NCBI GenBank assembly: GCA_963575745.1
Contig: CAUYUJ010015691.1
Coordinates: 87,001 to 151,000 of the forward strand
Source of the DNA: Prorocentrum cordatum
Lineage: Eukaryota; Sar; Dinophyceae; Prorocentrales; Prorocentraceae
Length of the DNA: 64,000 bases
Reading direction: 5' to 3'
Below are positions 53,325 to 63,991 of the stretch, one piece after another. Positions within the stretch are counted from its first letter, which is position 1. Every line of letters begins with the position of its first letter. Position numbers and translations under genes: made by a program. A model generated the notes under the pieces. That model searched no databases. It was not told the origin of the DNA and saw nothing but the letters and a program-made list of their open reading frames with translations.

Positions 53325-53550
53325 AGAGGAGGAGGAGGAGGAGGGGGAAGAGGCGAAGGAGGAGGAAGAGGAGGAGGAGGAGGATGAGGAGGAGGGGGAG
53401 GAGGAGGAGCGGGAGGAGAAGGAGGAGGAGGAGGAGGAGGGGGAGGAGGAGGAGGGAGGAGGAGGAGGAGGAGGAGGAAGGAGGAAGGAGGAAGGAGGAA
53501 GGAGTAAGGAGTAAGGAGGAAGGAGGAGGAGGAGGAGGAGGAGGAGAAGG
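53325..53550. repeat. (GGA)n tract
   Basis: GGA with GAAGGAGG variants for about 225 bases, in the opposite sense to the TCC tract that ends 105 bases to the left, so the two together could form a very large hairpin. Confidence 0.95.
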
Positions 53551-54000
53551 GAGACCATCAGGAAGACTGGACAAAAGAATGACATGCCTCTGAGGCCAAC
53601 CTTCGGGTGATGAGCAGATGCTTGTTTGTTTCCCAGGGGGGGCGGGGCGAGGACTTCGTTTCGCTCGGCAGTTCAAGCCAATCGGATTTACACTTCGACG
53701 TGTACTCAGATTTGAATTCCGAGATGCACTTCGACGTACAATGTGATGCTCATTTTGAATTATACATCGACTAGCGTTCATATCTGGATGTCGATGAGAT
53801 TTCAAGTTTGCACATAGGCTTACATGTCGACTTACATGCGGAATTGCATTTCGGCTTGTACTTCAAGGTGCAGTTCGATGTGCATTGGGACTACATGCCA
53901 TTATGATATCGATACGCATTCCGATTTGATTTCGGATTGAATTCGTACTTACCTTTTCATGCCACTCCGGTTTGGATTGAATGTTGCATTGATTAGTCCA
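53551..54000. other. Unassigned; degenerate TTCGACNTACAT words
   Basis: TTCGACGTGTACTC, TTCGACGTACAATG, TGTCGACTTACATG and TTCGATGTGCATTG words between 53690 and 53900 look like an old short tandem repeat. No gene recognised. Confidence 0.45.
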
Positions 54001-54004
54001 GAGG

Positions 54005-54190
54005 GGAACTACGGGACAAACCATGCGACAACACCAGGACGGCCCACAGGACAACCCACGGGACAACCCGAGGAACAATCCTGGAGATAACCACGAGGCA
54101 TCCACGGGGCAACCACGAAGCAACCACGGGGTAACCTCTTGAACGACGCACGGGACAACGACAGGACAACCCCCGGGACAACCCCGCACC
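54005..54190. repeat. CACGGGACAACC short tandem repeat
   Basis: Words of the type CACGGGACAACC and CACGARGCAACC repeat every 11-18 bases for about 185 bases. Confidence 0.85.
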
Positions 54191-55302
54191 CTAGTCGCGA
54201 GATACTTGCACCGGGGGGTTCTGCCCGCCCCATGGCCCCAGCGCAGCTTCGCCTCTCGCACATCGCCGCCCTCGTGCAGCCTCGCCTCGCCCGCACGCTC
54301 GACGCGACTGGAAACCGAAACCGATTTCCGAGTTGGGTTCGCTTCGTGCTCCTCCCCCCAGCCTCCGAACTGCTGCCTATTCTTCCCGATCTGCCATCTC
54401 AAATAGATAGCTACCACAAACTAGACTAACCATCTGTCTGACTGCATCTCTCCATCTTCTCCGATTTATTCTCTTGTCCCGCCCTCCTCATTCCTCTTCT
54501 GCCCGTCCTTCTACATCTCAATGCCTGCCTCCTTCGTCATCGGACCGCCTTACCCCTTCCGTTTCCTGCCCCGTCCTCCATCCTCTTCCCTCTTTCGTAT
54601 TTCATTCTGGTTCTCCACCACTCGAACGATCGATCTACTACCTTGCATAACTATTTAGCAAAACACACATGTATATACACACGTTTGTCTACCTATCGAC
54701 ATAACTATCTCACGTATACCCGGATACCGGGTATAGTTACCATATGCATAACATGTGCTCGCTCACGGTTTCCCAATGAAGGAACCTATCCCGTGTCTCG
54801 CTGAATCATGCGCTCTCCCCTGCCTGCTACTTACTGCCAACTTGTTGCTACCTGTCAAACTCGCCAGCTAGCCAGCTATGTAACATTACGCATGCATGTG
54901 TGATCCTGCGATCAATTCAATGACATGTGCAGCGATCTTCTTACCACGAAGAGCGCCAGGCAAGGAAACAATGAGCATCTCTGGCCACGGCGAGCCTCGG
55001 CCACGACCTGGCCCCTCGGCCCAGATCTAAGAACGGCCCACGACCATGCCTCTTACTGATCACGTGCTCACTATCCTGGCATCTACAGAGGAGCAACCAC
55101 TTTGTCCGTCGGCGGCGAGGCAGAGGTAGTCCGCACCAGGCGTGAGGCTAATTGGGGCAACCGACACGCGAATCGACCGGAGTGCAAGAGGAAAGGGACG
55201 AGAGCAAGGGCGCGGGGGGGAGGTGGGGGAAAAACGCTCAGATGCGGAAGAGTTCCGCGAAGAGCAGGCCGGAGCGGCAGAGGAGCGACCACACAAGCAT
55301 AT
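54191..55302. other. AT-richer unassigned region
   Basis: The segment 54230-54400 shares CGAAACCGAAACCGATTTC-like sequence and a following CCAACCTCCGA/CCAGCCTCCGA word with 61430-61515. From 54430 to 55060 the composition is clearly lower in GC than the surroundings, with no repeats, element motifs or long frames. This is the least repetitive part of the right half and could be intron or old intergenic DNA. Confidence 0.45.
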
Positions 55303-55634
55303 ACTTTTGGCGGCCCGCGCGGATCTCTTACATAGGTTTAAAGCGGGCCTGTCCCCCCACAGGCAGATTCTGGACGAAAAATTTAAAGAACAAGTATGCA
55401 ACAAATGTTCAAAGATGACAACAAATCGCCCCCTATACTTTTCTAAAAATATTATTATTGTTGAATCTTCCTCCTGTAGAGGGACACGCCCGACATAATC
55501 TCAGGTCGGCGTTGGGCCCCACCCGCCTCCCCCCGGCGCGCGCAGCGCGCTCGCGGTGGCGGCGCCAGAGGCGTCTCTTGGAGGCTCCATCGCCGATCCC
55601 CCAAGCAAAATCCGCGCGGGCATCCAGAAGTTTA
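55303..55634. mobile_element. Hairpin element family A, copy 3, disrupted
   Basis: The left arm ACTTTTGGCGGCCCGCGCGG and the right arm ATCCGCGCGGGCATCCAGAA then GTTT correspond to the arms of copy 2. The inside also has GGCGCGCGCAGCGCGC and GCCGATCCCCCAAGC. The interior is longer and includes the 27-base motif shared with 42512-42538, so something was inserted, or two ends of different copies lie here. Confidence 0.5.
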
Positions 55635-55653
55635 CGTCTACGATGAGTATCGA

Positions 55654-55831
55654 TTAACCGATCCCCATCCCCAGCGGCGTGGCCTGGGCCCCACTGGCCG
55701 ATTTGCCCCCCCCCCCCCCCAGATGGGGATATAGGTCGTTCACTTCGGGTTTCGAGGGGTGTATCCCCAACTGGGGTGGTAATTTGGTGGGGGTCTCGAA
55801 GGGGATGGGGATGGGGATGGGGATCGGTTAA
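55654..55831. mobile_element. 178-bp inverted-repeat element
   Basis: TTAACCGATCCCCATCCCC (55654-55672) and its exact reverse complement (55813-55831) form 19-bp terminal inverted repeats. The right arm extends into GGGGAT repeats. There is no coding capacity. A run of C lies near 55706-55720. Confidence 0.65.
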
Positions 55832-56487
55832 ACGACACCGATATTAGGGAACCCACAAAAAACGTACGCGTTAAACAATGTACATGAACACGGCCCCTCG
55901 ATCTGCGAGACCGGCCGCGTGGTGCGACAATTCGAGCAATGCGTGCTCCCGAAATCAGCGTGGATTCATGTACGTGTACGTCCTTCTTTCGCTCCTGACC
56001 TCTGCAACTTTCTAGACCCGAACCTTCGGCGGCGCTCCCGGGGAGGAAGGCAGCTGCGGAGGGCCTTCCCAGAGGGTTCCGAAGACCTCCCGTCCTCTGA
56101 GACACGCCTCAAGCCTTCTCCGAAGCCGCGGCCGCGGAGGGCTTCTCGGAAGGCTGGGGCGCTTCTGAGCAGCCCCACCGCCTCTTGAGAAGGCCTCCCC
56201 GCCTGCCCCCTTGAGGACGCCCGACTCGGCTCTCCGGCGACCGCTCGGGACGATCCAGGAGCCACCCAGAACGCTCTCGGCGAGGCCCAGGCGGTGGAAT
56301 ACACCCCGACGAACCGGAACCCCGGGCGCGAGCCCCCCGAGTCCCGAGCCTGAGCCCGCACACCGGAGGAGCCGAGTCCCGAGCCCGACGAACCGGAACC
56401 CCTGGCCCGAGACCCCGGCCCCGACGCCCGACGCCCGAACCCGAGCCCTGAACCCGCACGGTTTCCCCCGGGGCCGTGGGCGACCCG
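55832..56487. other. Unassigned GC-rich stretch
   Basis: GGAAGGC/GCCTTCC hairpin-like words at 56040-56200 and CCCGAGCC/CCGAACCC words at 56310-56460 suggest decayed repeats. No gene recognised. Confidence 0.45.
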
Positions 56488-56630
56488 AGGAGGAGGAGGA
56501 GGAGGAGGAGGAGGAGGAGGAGGAGGAGGAGGGGGAGGGGGAGGAGGAGGAGGAGGAGGAGGAGGAGGAGGAGGAGGAGGAGAGGAGGAGGAGGAGGAGG
56601 AGGAGGAGGAGGAGGAGGAGGAGGAGGAGG
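56488..56630. repeat. (GGA)n tract
   Basis: Nearly pure GGA for about 140 bases. The 300-480-codon frames running through it and the following GTC tract are rejected as genes. Confidence 0.95.
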
Positions 56631-56768
56631 GGTCGCCTAAGCCCTTCGGAGAATCCCTCCTCCCGAACCCTCCGAGCCCCGAAGTCGACGCATTGGCGCG
56701 CCGCCCCGGAGCTTCCGCTCGTGCGCCCGCGAGGAACCCCGCGGGGGCCCCCGACGCTGCGGCTCGGC

Positions 56769-56769
56769 G

Positions 56770-56811
<42 letters not shown>

Positions 56812-56827
56812 CCGTCGTCGTCGCCGT

Positions 56828-56913
<86 letters not shown>

Positions 56914-56924
56914 CCGTCGTCTTG
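56769..56924. repeat. (GTC)n/(GCC)n trinucleotide tract
   Basis: GTCGTCGCC trinucleotides for about 155 bases, similar in type to the tract at 15990-16665. The following stretch (56925-57179) is GC-rich and unassigned. Confidence 0.95.
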
Positions 56925-57179
56925 GCGGGCCTGGCGCGGCGGCGGCGACGCGGGCTGCAGCTGCCGGGTCTGCCCCGGCGGCGCGCGCTCGGCGGAGGCC
57001 GCCGCGGGCGCCTCCCGCGCGAGGCGGGGCCAGGGAGACGGAGGACCCACACACAGTGGGGGCCCGACCACAAGAGACCTTCCACAAGAAACCCAACCCT
57101 GAGACCCCAGGACGTCCACTGATTTTTGGTGTGGGTTGCGCCACGCTTTCCTTGGCAAGACCATCGGGACCGAAGAAGC

Positions 57180-57890
57180 TCAGGGCACCCTGGAGGCAAG
57201 TAGGGTGTTTCTTGGCATGGGACTCCACTGTAAGACGCACTGCTTCGAACAAACACGAATTTCACTTAGTGTTTTGGAGGGGAACCCTCTTCGTGATGGG
57301 AGGAAAGGGTTGGGAGGATAAAGAGTATGGGCAATAGCCTCCGGCTGCAATGCATGATACCTTCGGCCGCCTACGGGTAATGATGTCCACATTTCTCTCA
57401 GCTCCATCCTCCCAGCCCGATATCTGTCTTCCTGAGTTGCATCGAATGGACATTCGGCAATCAACCTCGAACAGGGCACCGGGGGACGAGTTCACCTGCT
57501 GGCAGTGGCGTTCCCGCTCCATATCGCAGGACGCGGCCTCCCAAAGAGGGCGAGAACACCGAACAAACTACAGCCCGCGTCTTCTCAGGGATACCCCTGC
57601 GCCGGATCAATATACACACCATTGATCATGCCGTGCGTAATCCCAATGCCGCCGAAATTGCGGCGTGCCGCTCGAATCTTCTTCTCGCTAATGAAGCGTA
57701 GGATCGACATGGTCATACACACTTCCTCCCCCACTCGCTCGGCTCCCGACCAGGAACAATGTGGGCACATCCAGCCATCCTTGCCAACAAACAATAGAAG
57801 GTGCACGTGACGGCGAATCTGGATGTGCATATCGCAGGCATGCTGCAGTTGTGTTTGACAAAGGATGGCGGGGTTTCTTTGCATCATCTT
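57180..57890 (-). other. Unassigned minus-strand frames, possible gene fragment
   Basis: Two non-repetitive minus-strand frames stand out. 57522-57262 contains LFEVDCRMSIRCNSGRQISG and VSCIAAGGYCPYSLSSQPF. 57887-57585 contains CDMHIQIRRHVHLLLFVGKD, GWMCPHCSWSGAERVGEEV and NFGGIGITHGMINGVYIDPA. The CPHC pair suggests a zinc site, but I do not recognise the family. Neither frame is repeat-driven, which sets them apart from most open frames here. They could be exons or remains of an unknown element. Confidence 0.3.
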
Positions 57891-58426
57891 TGTCCGCTGT
57901 GAGTTGGCCTACTGCCCATTTAAAAATCAATGACAACTGAACGCGGGTGCGCACGCCATACACCCTGCTGACCACCCCTCCGCAACCACGCGGTGCTTTT
58001 TGGCACGGATCGTGGATGTTTCGACCGATTGCCCGACATGTGCTGTCACGCGCGTCGCGCACCTGGCGCACCTGGCGCGGCTGGAGCATGACATACCCAT
58101 CGGTCGGAAGAAGTAGGTAGAAACATGCAGTAGGAAGGCGTTGGAAATAGATTGGGTTTCCGCACGCCTCCTGAAGAGGAAGGAAGAGGGAAAACCACTC
58201 GGCTCTTGAAGTAGGAAGGCGCTGAAAGTAGATTGTAATCTGGGAATCCAAAAATACCTACTTTCAACGACCGATGGGTACACCTGGCGCACATGGAGAA
58301 CGTGGCGCATCTGGCACGCCAGGGGCGCCTGGCACGCCTGGCCCCGCGTGGCACCTGGCCCACCCGGTGCGGGCGGCACGCCTCTCGAAGGTCGAGCACC
58401 CCGCGCCTGTACTGCCTCCCGACGGC
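57891..58426. other. Unassigned with small tandem repeats
   Basis: AGTAGGAAGGCG with AGATTG downstream occurs twice (about 58130 and 58211), 80 bases apart. GGCGCACCTGGC/GGCACGCCTGGC words repeat at 58060-58080 and 58280-58370; in one frame these read as Gly-x-Pro triplets, which is a product of the repeat. Confidence 0.5.
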
Positions 58427-58428
58427 TA

Positions 58429-58607
58429 CTCCAGATCTCGTAATAAAAGGGAGGGGGTCTGGACCCTCCAAGACAAGCCATTTCAGACCCCCCCCGTGGG
58501 AGAACCCTCCCAAACATCGTCCCCAGACCCCCCCAGGCCCTCCAAGATAGCCTGGAAGAGGCCCCCCCCGAAATGAGACCCCCCTCCCTTTATTACGAAA
58601 TCTGGAG
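58429..58607. mobile_element. 179-bp MITE with TA target duplication
   Basis: Terminal inverted repeats of about 32 bases: CTCCAGATCTCGTAATAAAA on the left, and the right end reads CTCCAGATTTCGTAATAAAG in reverse complement. Both continue with GGGAGGGGG. TA precedes the left end (58427-58428) and follows the right end (58608-58609). Length, long inverted repeats and a TA duplication fit a Tc1/mariner-type (Stowaway-like) MITE. No coding capacity. Confidence 0.85.
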
Positions 58608-59490
58608 TACCCTTCCGATGGTGACCTCCGCCTTTGCTGGGTGTCGCGTCCCACCTATGTGATGTGAGGGCGGGCGGGCGGGAGTGAGCGAGACAGATTG
58701 CGGCGTTCTCATGGGGACCTTGACCTCTCTCACTCCCCTTCCTGGCCCAAAACGGTTCCCAAACAGCCTGGGGCTGTCTGCCCCGGGTAGCCCCGGGCTG
58801 TCTAGGGCCATTGGCCCCAGACAGCCCAACATATGGTTCCAGTCTGGCCCAGGTAGCTAATGGTCTAAGATGGCCTCCAACATGCCTCCCCAAAGGCCCA
58901 GGACGACTCCAAGTGGCCACCGAACCATCAAGAGATAACCCCGATATGTCAATATCTTTCTAAAACCAATGGCTTGTGCGTGCTGTTTGCCTTCTCGCCT
59001 TTTTGCTTCCGTTGGGCGTCAGAGGCCTCTGGATTACTCCAATATCGCTCACTAGGTGTTCAAGAAGGGCCTAGGATATCCCCCAAACAGCCACAAAGCC
59101 CCCCCCAAAAAGTGTGCCACGAACGTCCCAGAAGGACCCCAAGAGGGTCTCAAGAAGGCCCAATCGGAAACGGTTCGGGTCATCTTGGGCCGAGGAGACA
59201 AATAGACAAGGCATGCTGGCCACTTCGGCAGTGCTTCACATTTTTTGTTCAGCACGCGCTCGCCCCGCAGCACCAGAGCGAAACAGGTAGACTCATGCAA
59301 ACATATAAGCGCTCGGATGGAGCCCACTGGTCTCCAAGCCTAGTGGCGGCACCGCCCGCCGCTACCAATTCCAAGAGCACGCCGCCCATGTTGCCTGGCA
59401 TACAAGCCTTGGACGCGGACCTGTCAGTAGGCGGGACGGAGGATGTGGAGTTTGATGTGGTGGAGGGGGCTTTCATGATTACCATCATGA
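58608..59490. other. Unassigned
   Basis: A hairpin, GGCTGTCTAGGGCC with GGCCCCAGACAGCC, lies at about 58795-58828. AAACAGCC and AAGAAGGCC words recur. No gene recognised; a 211-codon plus frame at 58974-59609 ends in the GAT tract and has no motif. Confidence 0.45.
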
Positions 59491-59580
59491 AGGTAATGCC
59501 GAAGAAGATGGTGATGGTAATGATGATGCTGATATTGCTGGTGGTGGTGATGATCATGATGATGCTGATGACAATGTTTG
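59491..59580. repeat. Short (GAT)n/(GGT)n tract
   Basis: GATGGTGATG-type trinucleotides for about 90 bases, of the same kind as the long tract at 5161-5577. Confidence 0.85.
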
Positions 59581-60204
59581 GTTGTTCGGTGCCCGAAATC
59601 AAAGAGTAAGTACCCCACCGGCCCCAGCAGTTCTAGATCATCGAACAAATTACCTCCGACCTGACAGCGCCCGACGTGTGCTGAGGGGGCCTCGGCTCGA
59701 TGCCAGTAGGGCGCGTGAGGGCGCCTGGACCCTCGAGTGAACACCCACAGACAAGAAACTGGCGGGGGCTATAAACGAAAAGGCAACTCTCTTCCCAACA
59801 TCCTGCCTGTATGAATCCTGTCATTACTGGGGCGCCTCCATTTCTTCGCCTCCCGCCTCCGTCTCCTTTGCACACAGATCACTCGTACTCAGACCCACTC
59901 AACCTCAGATGCGCTCACACTTGGACCCACTGGCGCTCAGACACGCTCACATTCAGACTCACTCGCACTCATATTCACATACCTATACGACCGCCCTGCG
60001 GGCGATAAGGAGGTGGGGGGATTCAGATCAAATGCCCACCCTGACTGACCTCCAGCCTGTCACCTTGACCTCATCTCTCTCTTTCTCTCTGTCTCTCTCT
60101 TACTCTTTCTCTTTCTCTTTTTTTTGTTTCCTCTCCCTCTCTCTATCTGGGACAAGATGGGTTGGATAACATCCGCCGATCCAACGTGTGAGTTTCTGAG
60201 AGCG
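59581..60204. other. Unassigned; CTCAGACTCACTC repeat and a TCTCT tract
   Basis: ACTCAGACNCACTC words repeat at 59880-59975, and a similar block lies at 61518-61590. A TCTCT/TTTCT tract lies at 60074-60145. No gene recognised. Confidence 0.5.
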
Positions 60205-60486
60205 TGGGCTTGAGCTCTCTCAAGCTTCGCTCTGCAAGGGGGGGGACGCAAACGACGAAAACCGACAAAAGAATTGACACGCGAGGGGGGGGGGGGGGAA
60301 ATGAGAGAGGGGGGCGGGCTCGTTCAAGCTTCGCTCTGCAAGGGGGGGGGGGTCGCCAACGACGAAAGAATTGACACGCGAGGGGGGGGGGAAGGAGAGA
60401 GGGGGGGGGCTTGCTCAAGCTTCGCTCTGCAAGGGGGGGGGGGACGCCAACGACGAAAGAATTGACACGCGAGGGGGGGGGGGAAG
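60205..60486. repeat. Tandem repeat of 91-104 bp with G runs
   Basis: CAAGCTTCGCTCTGCAAGGG starts at 60221, 60325 and 60416. Each unit then has CGACGAAA and GAATTGACACGCGAGGGG. Long runs of G within each unit vary in length and explain the uneven spacing. Confidence 0.9.
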
Positions 60487-61020
60487 GTATGGCTATGTTA
60501 TGCTATGCTATGTTATGGTATGCCAAGCTGCGCTGTGCTATGCTAAGCTGCGCTATGCTATGATATGCTATGCTATGCTATGCTATGCTGCGCTATGCTA
60601 TGCTATGCTGCGCTATGATATGCTATGCTATGCTTGGCTATGTTATGCTATGCTATGTTATGCTAATGCAGTGCTGCGCTATGCTAGGCTAAGCTAAGCT
60701 AAACTAAGCTAACCCTCTAGGCAGAGCCTAGGTAGGGAATTACACCCGTGCTATGCTGTGCTCTGCTATGCTAAAGCTCAGCGAAGCTAAGATGAAGGTA
60801 AACTAAGCTAATATAAACCTGAGCTAAGATGAAGCTAAGCTAAGCTAAGATGACATAAGCTAAGCTAAGATGAGATAAGCAACGCTAAACTAAGGGAACG
60901 TCACTGGGGGAACCGCGGGGCGGATCCTGGGGGAACCGGCCGGGGCGGGAAGCACTGCCCGGCCCTTTAAGCATACAGGGTACGAACCCTTCTAGGCAGA
61001 GCCTAGGTAGGGAATGAATT
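60487..61020. mobile_element. GCTAT-repeat element, copy 2
   Basis: The left part is a GCTAT/GCTGC pentamer array. The word CTCTAGGCAGAGCCTAGGTA occurs at about 60712 and, as TTCTAGGCAGAGCCTAGGTA, at about 60992. The tail between them (AAGCTCAGCGAAGCTAAGAT to TAGGGAAT) matches 42190-42425. The duplicated hairpin word suggests a second terminus or a partial tandem duplication in this copy. Confidence 0.8.
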
Positions 61021-61204
61021 GATGGATTGGGTTGGGTGGATTGGATTGGGTGGGATAAGGTAAGATAGGACAATATGGGTTGGATAAGAAAAGATGGATT
61101 GGATGGGACAAGATGGATTGGATAAGATAAGCTGCATTGGATAAGAAAGCCCGCCGCAGGCGCCGAAAACAATGAATTATGAAATTAGCGACATGCGTTA
61201 GCGC
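61021..61204. repeat. Degenerate GGATTGGATAAG repeat
   Basis: GATTGGGTTGGGTGGATTGG and TTGGATAAGA words repeat for about 130 bases. Confidence 0.75.
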
Positions 61205-61395
61205 CGGGACGCCCGGGACACCCGGGACACCCAGAACACCGCCTGGCCCAACTGGGACACCTCCCGGCCACCGGCGGACGGGAAACGGAAATTCGCTCCT
61301 ACTGACACCCGAGACACCCGGGACACCGCCCGGCCCAACTGGGACACCTCCCAGCCACCGGCGGACGGGAGCGGACTTTCGCTCCTACTTCGGCC
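61205..61395. repeat. 87-bp tandem repeat, two copies
   Basis: CCAACTGGGACACCTCCCRG starts at about 61248 and 61335, and the flanking GACACCCGGGACACC and GCCACCGGCGGACGGGA parts repeat with the same offset. The interval 61396-61624 holds the CGAAACCGATTTC block shared with 54.3 kb and a CTCAGACTC repeat. Confidence 0.88.
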
Positions 61396-61624
61396 AAGCT
61401 ACAGGAGGAGCACGCGTAGCTTCTCCTCACCCGCACGCACGACACGAACACGAAACCGAAACCGATTTCGCGGTGGGGGGTCTCCGTTTCACTGCGATCT
61501 CACCCCCCAACCTCCGATACTCAGACTTACTCTCCCCCAGACCAGCTCATACTCAGACTCGCACACACTCAGACTCGCTCAAATCACATTTGGACTCGTA
61601 CACGCATCGCTCATGCGGTCAGAG

Positions 61625-62640
61625 AGAGCCCCATGCTGATCGCGATGTAGCAGGCGTTGTATTTCACAACCCCAAGGAGGACCGCCATGGGTAGGGAGAT
61701 TTGCCCGTTCACGCCCAGATAGTGGGGATGTCTCAGGCGGTTTGCCGTTTGGTTGATTGGACTTCTCTCTCGTCAGAACCCCACGCCCATCGCGATGTAG
61801 CAGGCGTGGCATTTGAGCAAACCAAGGAGGGGGCGCTTGGGCTGGGGACATTTGCCCTTTCGCGCCCAGATGGTGGGAGTATCCCAGGCGTTTGCCTGTT
61901 TGGTTGATTCCTCTTATCCCTAATGCCAGAGTTCCAAGCTCATCGCGATGAAGCAGGCGCGGCGTTTAACCACTCCAAGGAGGAGCCGCCAGGTGTCGGG
62001 ACATCTGCCCATTCGCGTCCACTTGGTGGGGATGTCTCAAGCCTTTTGCCTGTTTGGCTGGTTGGACTTTTCCCTATCGTCAGAGCCCCATGCTCATCGC
62101 GATGCAGCAGGCGTGGCATTTGAACACCCTGGGGAGGAGCCGCAAGGTGTCGGGACATTTGCCAGTTCGCGTCCTGTTGGTGGGGATGTCTCAGGTGTTT
62201 TGCCTGTTTGGCTGGTTGGACTGCTCCCCATCGTCAGAGCCTCATGCTCATCGCGATGTAGCAGGCGTGGCATTTGAGCACCCCAAGGAGGAGCCGCCAG
62301 GGTTGTGGACATTTGCCCGTTCGCGCCCAATGTGTTGGGATGTCTCACGCGTTTTGCCTGTTTTGGGGGAGCCGCCAGGGGCGAGGGCACTTGCCCGCTC
62401 GCGTCCAGGTGGTGGGATGCCTCAAGCGGTTTGCCTGTTTGGTGGCTTGGTTCTGCGTCTTAGAAAAAAATCAGTGAGGATATCTCGAGCGAGGCGCTGG
62501 TTCAGCACCCCGAAAAGGAGCCGCCAAGGGTATGCGATCCGCCCGTTCGCGCCAGGGTTGTGGAGATGTCTCAGGCGACTCGCCCCGTCTGGTGACTTGG
62601 CCGTCGGTGATTTCAAAACCGATTGCGAGGATGCCTTGAG
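61625..62640. repeat. Tandem repeat of about 155 bp, six to seven copies
   Basis: ATCGCGATG with AGCAGGCGTGGCATTTGAG recurs at about 61638, 61788, 61939, 62096 and 62255, 150-159 bases apart. Two further diverged units follow to about 62600. Each unit also has CCAAGGAGG, TTGCCCGTTCGCGCCC, GATGTCTCA and GTTTGCCTGTTTGG. Minus-strand frames across it (for example RLLHRDEHGALT) are unit products. Confidence 0.92.
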
Positions 62641-62712
62641 CGAGGGGGTGGAGGAGGAGGGGGAGGATTTCCAGGATTTCCGCCTTCACGTAGTGAAAAC
62701 TAGGCTTGATGC

Positions 62713-63991
62713 TCAGCTCTTGCATTTGGGAGGCAGGCCGCGCTCAATCCTGTCGAGATATTCGCGCCTGGCCTTCGAAATGGGTAATTTGCACGGTTCC
62801 GCTAGCCCCCTGAGCTGGGCTTGACCGTAAAAACCGCATGTGCCGCAATACCACAACTGAAGGTCTTTATGATAAATCAAAGCATGAGTGGGATGGGTCC
62901 AACCCCCAGCCAAGTGTAAACGCCGTCCTCTTGGAACACGAGCGATCTGACTATTCACATGCTGGAGTTGGAAGCATTCACTTTTTAACCATTCCGCTAA
63001 CACCGCTTTGGTCGAGGAGCCCCTACACACACTACACGCCCTACCACTTTCGGTCAGGGAGTGGGCAGACGCGAAGCGTGCAATGGCGATAGGAGGAGGA
63101 GGAGGAGGAGGAGGAGGGGGAGGCGGGCCAGCCCGAGCTGTGGCCCCAGCTTCCCCCGACGCCTGGGCGGCCTTGATAGAATCCAACCCTACACGCAAAA
63201 GCCTCCCCCGCACTAACAAGGCTTTGTATTCGATGGACATGACACGATGACGACTGGCCTGGGAAATCCGCGCGTGCGCGGCCGATTCTCCAGCAAGGAC
63301 GTCGACGCAAGCATTGCCAATCACAAGCCAACTCGGTATCCCACGAGCGAGGTACTCCCGCGGGCTGAGGTGCGAGGGCACCTGCATGATGATTATACTG
63401 GCGGGGTGCCGAGCCTGTCGCAAAAGGAGCTTGCCGACCTCTCTCCAAAGGTCGGCTTGCGGCCCCTCGGGACGACGAAAAAGCTCAGAGTACCACCCCC
63501 TAGCCACTTCAGCACAGTCAGTAACGTAAACGATATCACCTACAGAGAATCTAAGAGCCCAGAGAAACGCCAGAAGCTCGCCTCTAGGAACACTCTGAGA
63601 GGGCCCAGGGAGCGGCCCCATCAAGAAAGGCCCTACAGTAGGTGTGTCGTAGCTCCTAACATTCGCAACGGCCAGGCCTACCCTACGGGGCCTGGAGTCG
63701 TGAGTGTCTTTCCCCCCCCGACGCGTCCCCAAACAGGACCAGGGGCTCCCTCGAGGTGCCAGCCCCCAGACACCCCTCCTCCAAAGAGCCCCCGAGCCAG
63801 TTGCCTCCGACGATGGCCTCTTCGGGGGCGGGAGGAGGGACGGAGGTCCAGGGGGAAGGGATGAGGCCCCGCTTCCAAAAACACGGGAACGCCTCTGACT
63901 CCGACACAGCCTGAGTGACGATATCATTCGAATCATCGCAGGCATTGGACGCAGAGCTGGCGTTCGCCTCGCAAGTCCAGCACCTGCGCAA
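62713..63991 (-). pseudogene. Non-LTR ORF2 RNase H and C-terminal zinc domain, element 3, cut by the window edge
   Basis: The 410-codon frame ending at 62713 carries RNase H: QSVPRGELLAFLWALRFSVG, DIVYVTDCAEVARGWYSELF, IIIMQVPSHLSPREYLARGI and LVIGNACVDVLAGESAAHAR. A zinc domain follows: HKDLQLWYCGTCGFYGQAQL, RGLAEPCKLPISKARREYLD and RIERGLPPKCKS. An overlapping frame (63991-63683), with RRCWTCEANASSASNA and AFPCFWKRGLIPSPW, is the Cys-rich module upstream, joined by a frameshift near 63800. The RT would lie beyond 64000. A GGA tract near 63090-63118 encodes an added poly-Pro inside the frame. Confidence 0.78.

Noticed and set aside
52362-53593. Plus-strand frames of over 340 codons rich in Ser, Pro, Leu
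   Set aside because: They are the translation of the long TCC tract followed by the GGA tract.
53863-54417. 184-codon minus-strand frame
   Set aside because: Its middle is the CACGGGACAACC tandem repeat read as Cys/Pro/Val/Gly units; the rest has no motif.
55966-57265. 417-428-codon minus-strand frames with poly-Arg, poly-Pro or poly-Ser
   Set aside because: Driven by the GGA and GTC trinucleotide tracts; unrelated sequence on both sides is merely bridged.
58274-58345. Collagen-like Gly-x-Pro triplets
   Set aside because: The stretch is a short repeat of GGCGCACCTGGC-type words; only eight triplets, no signal or flanking coding sequence.
60205-60486. Possible promoter or terminator signals in G-run units
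   Set aside because: The G runs are part of a tandem repeat; no transcription unit starts or ends next to them.
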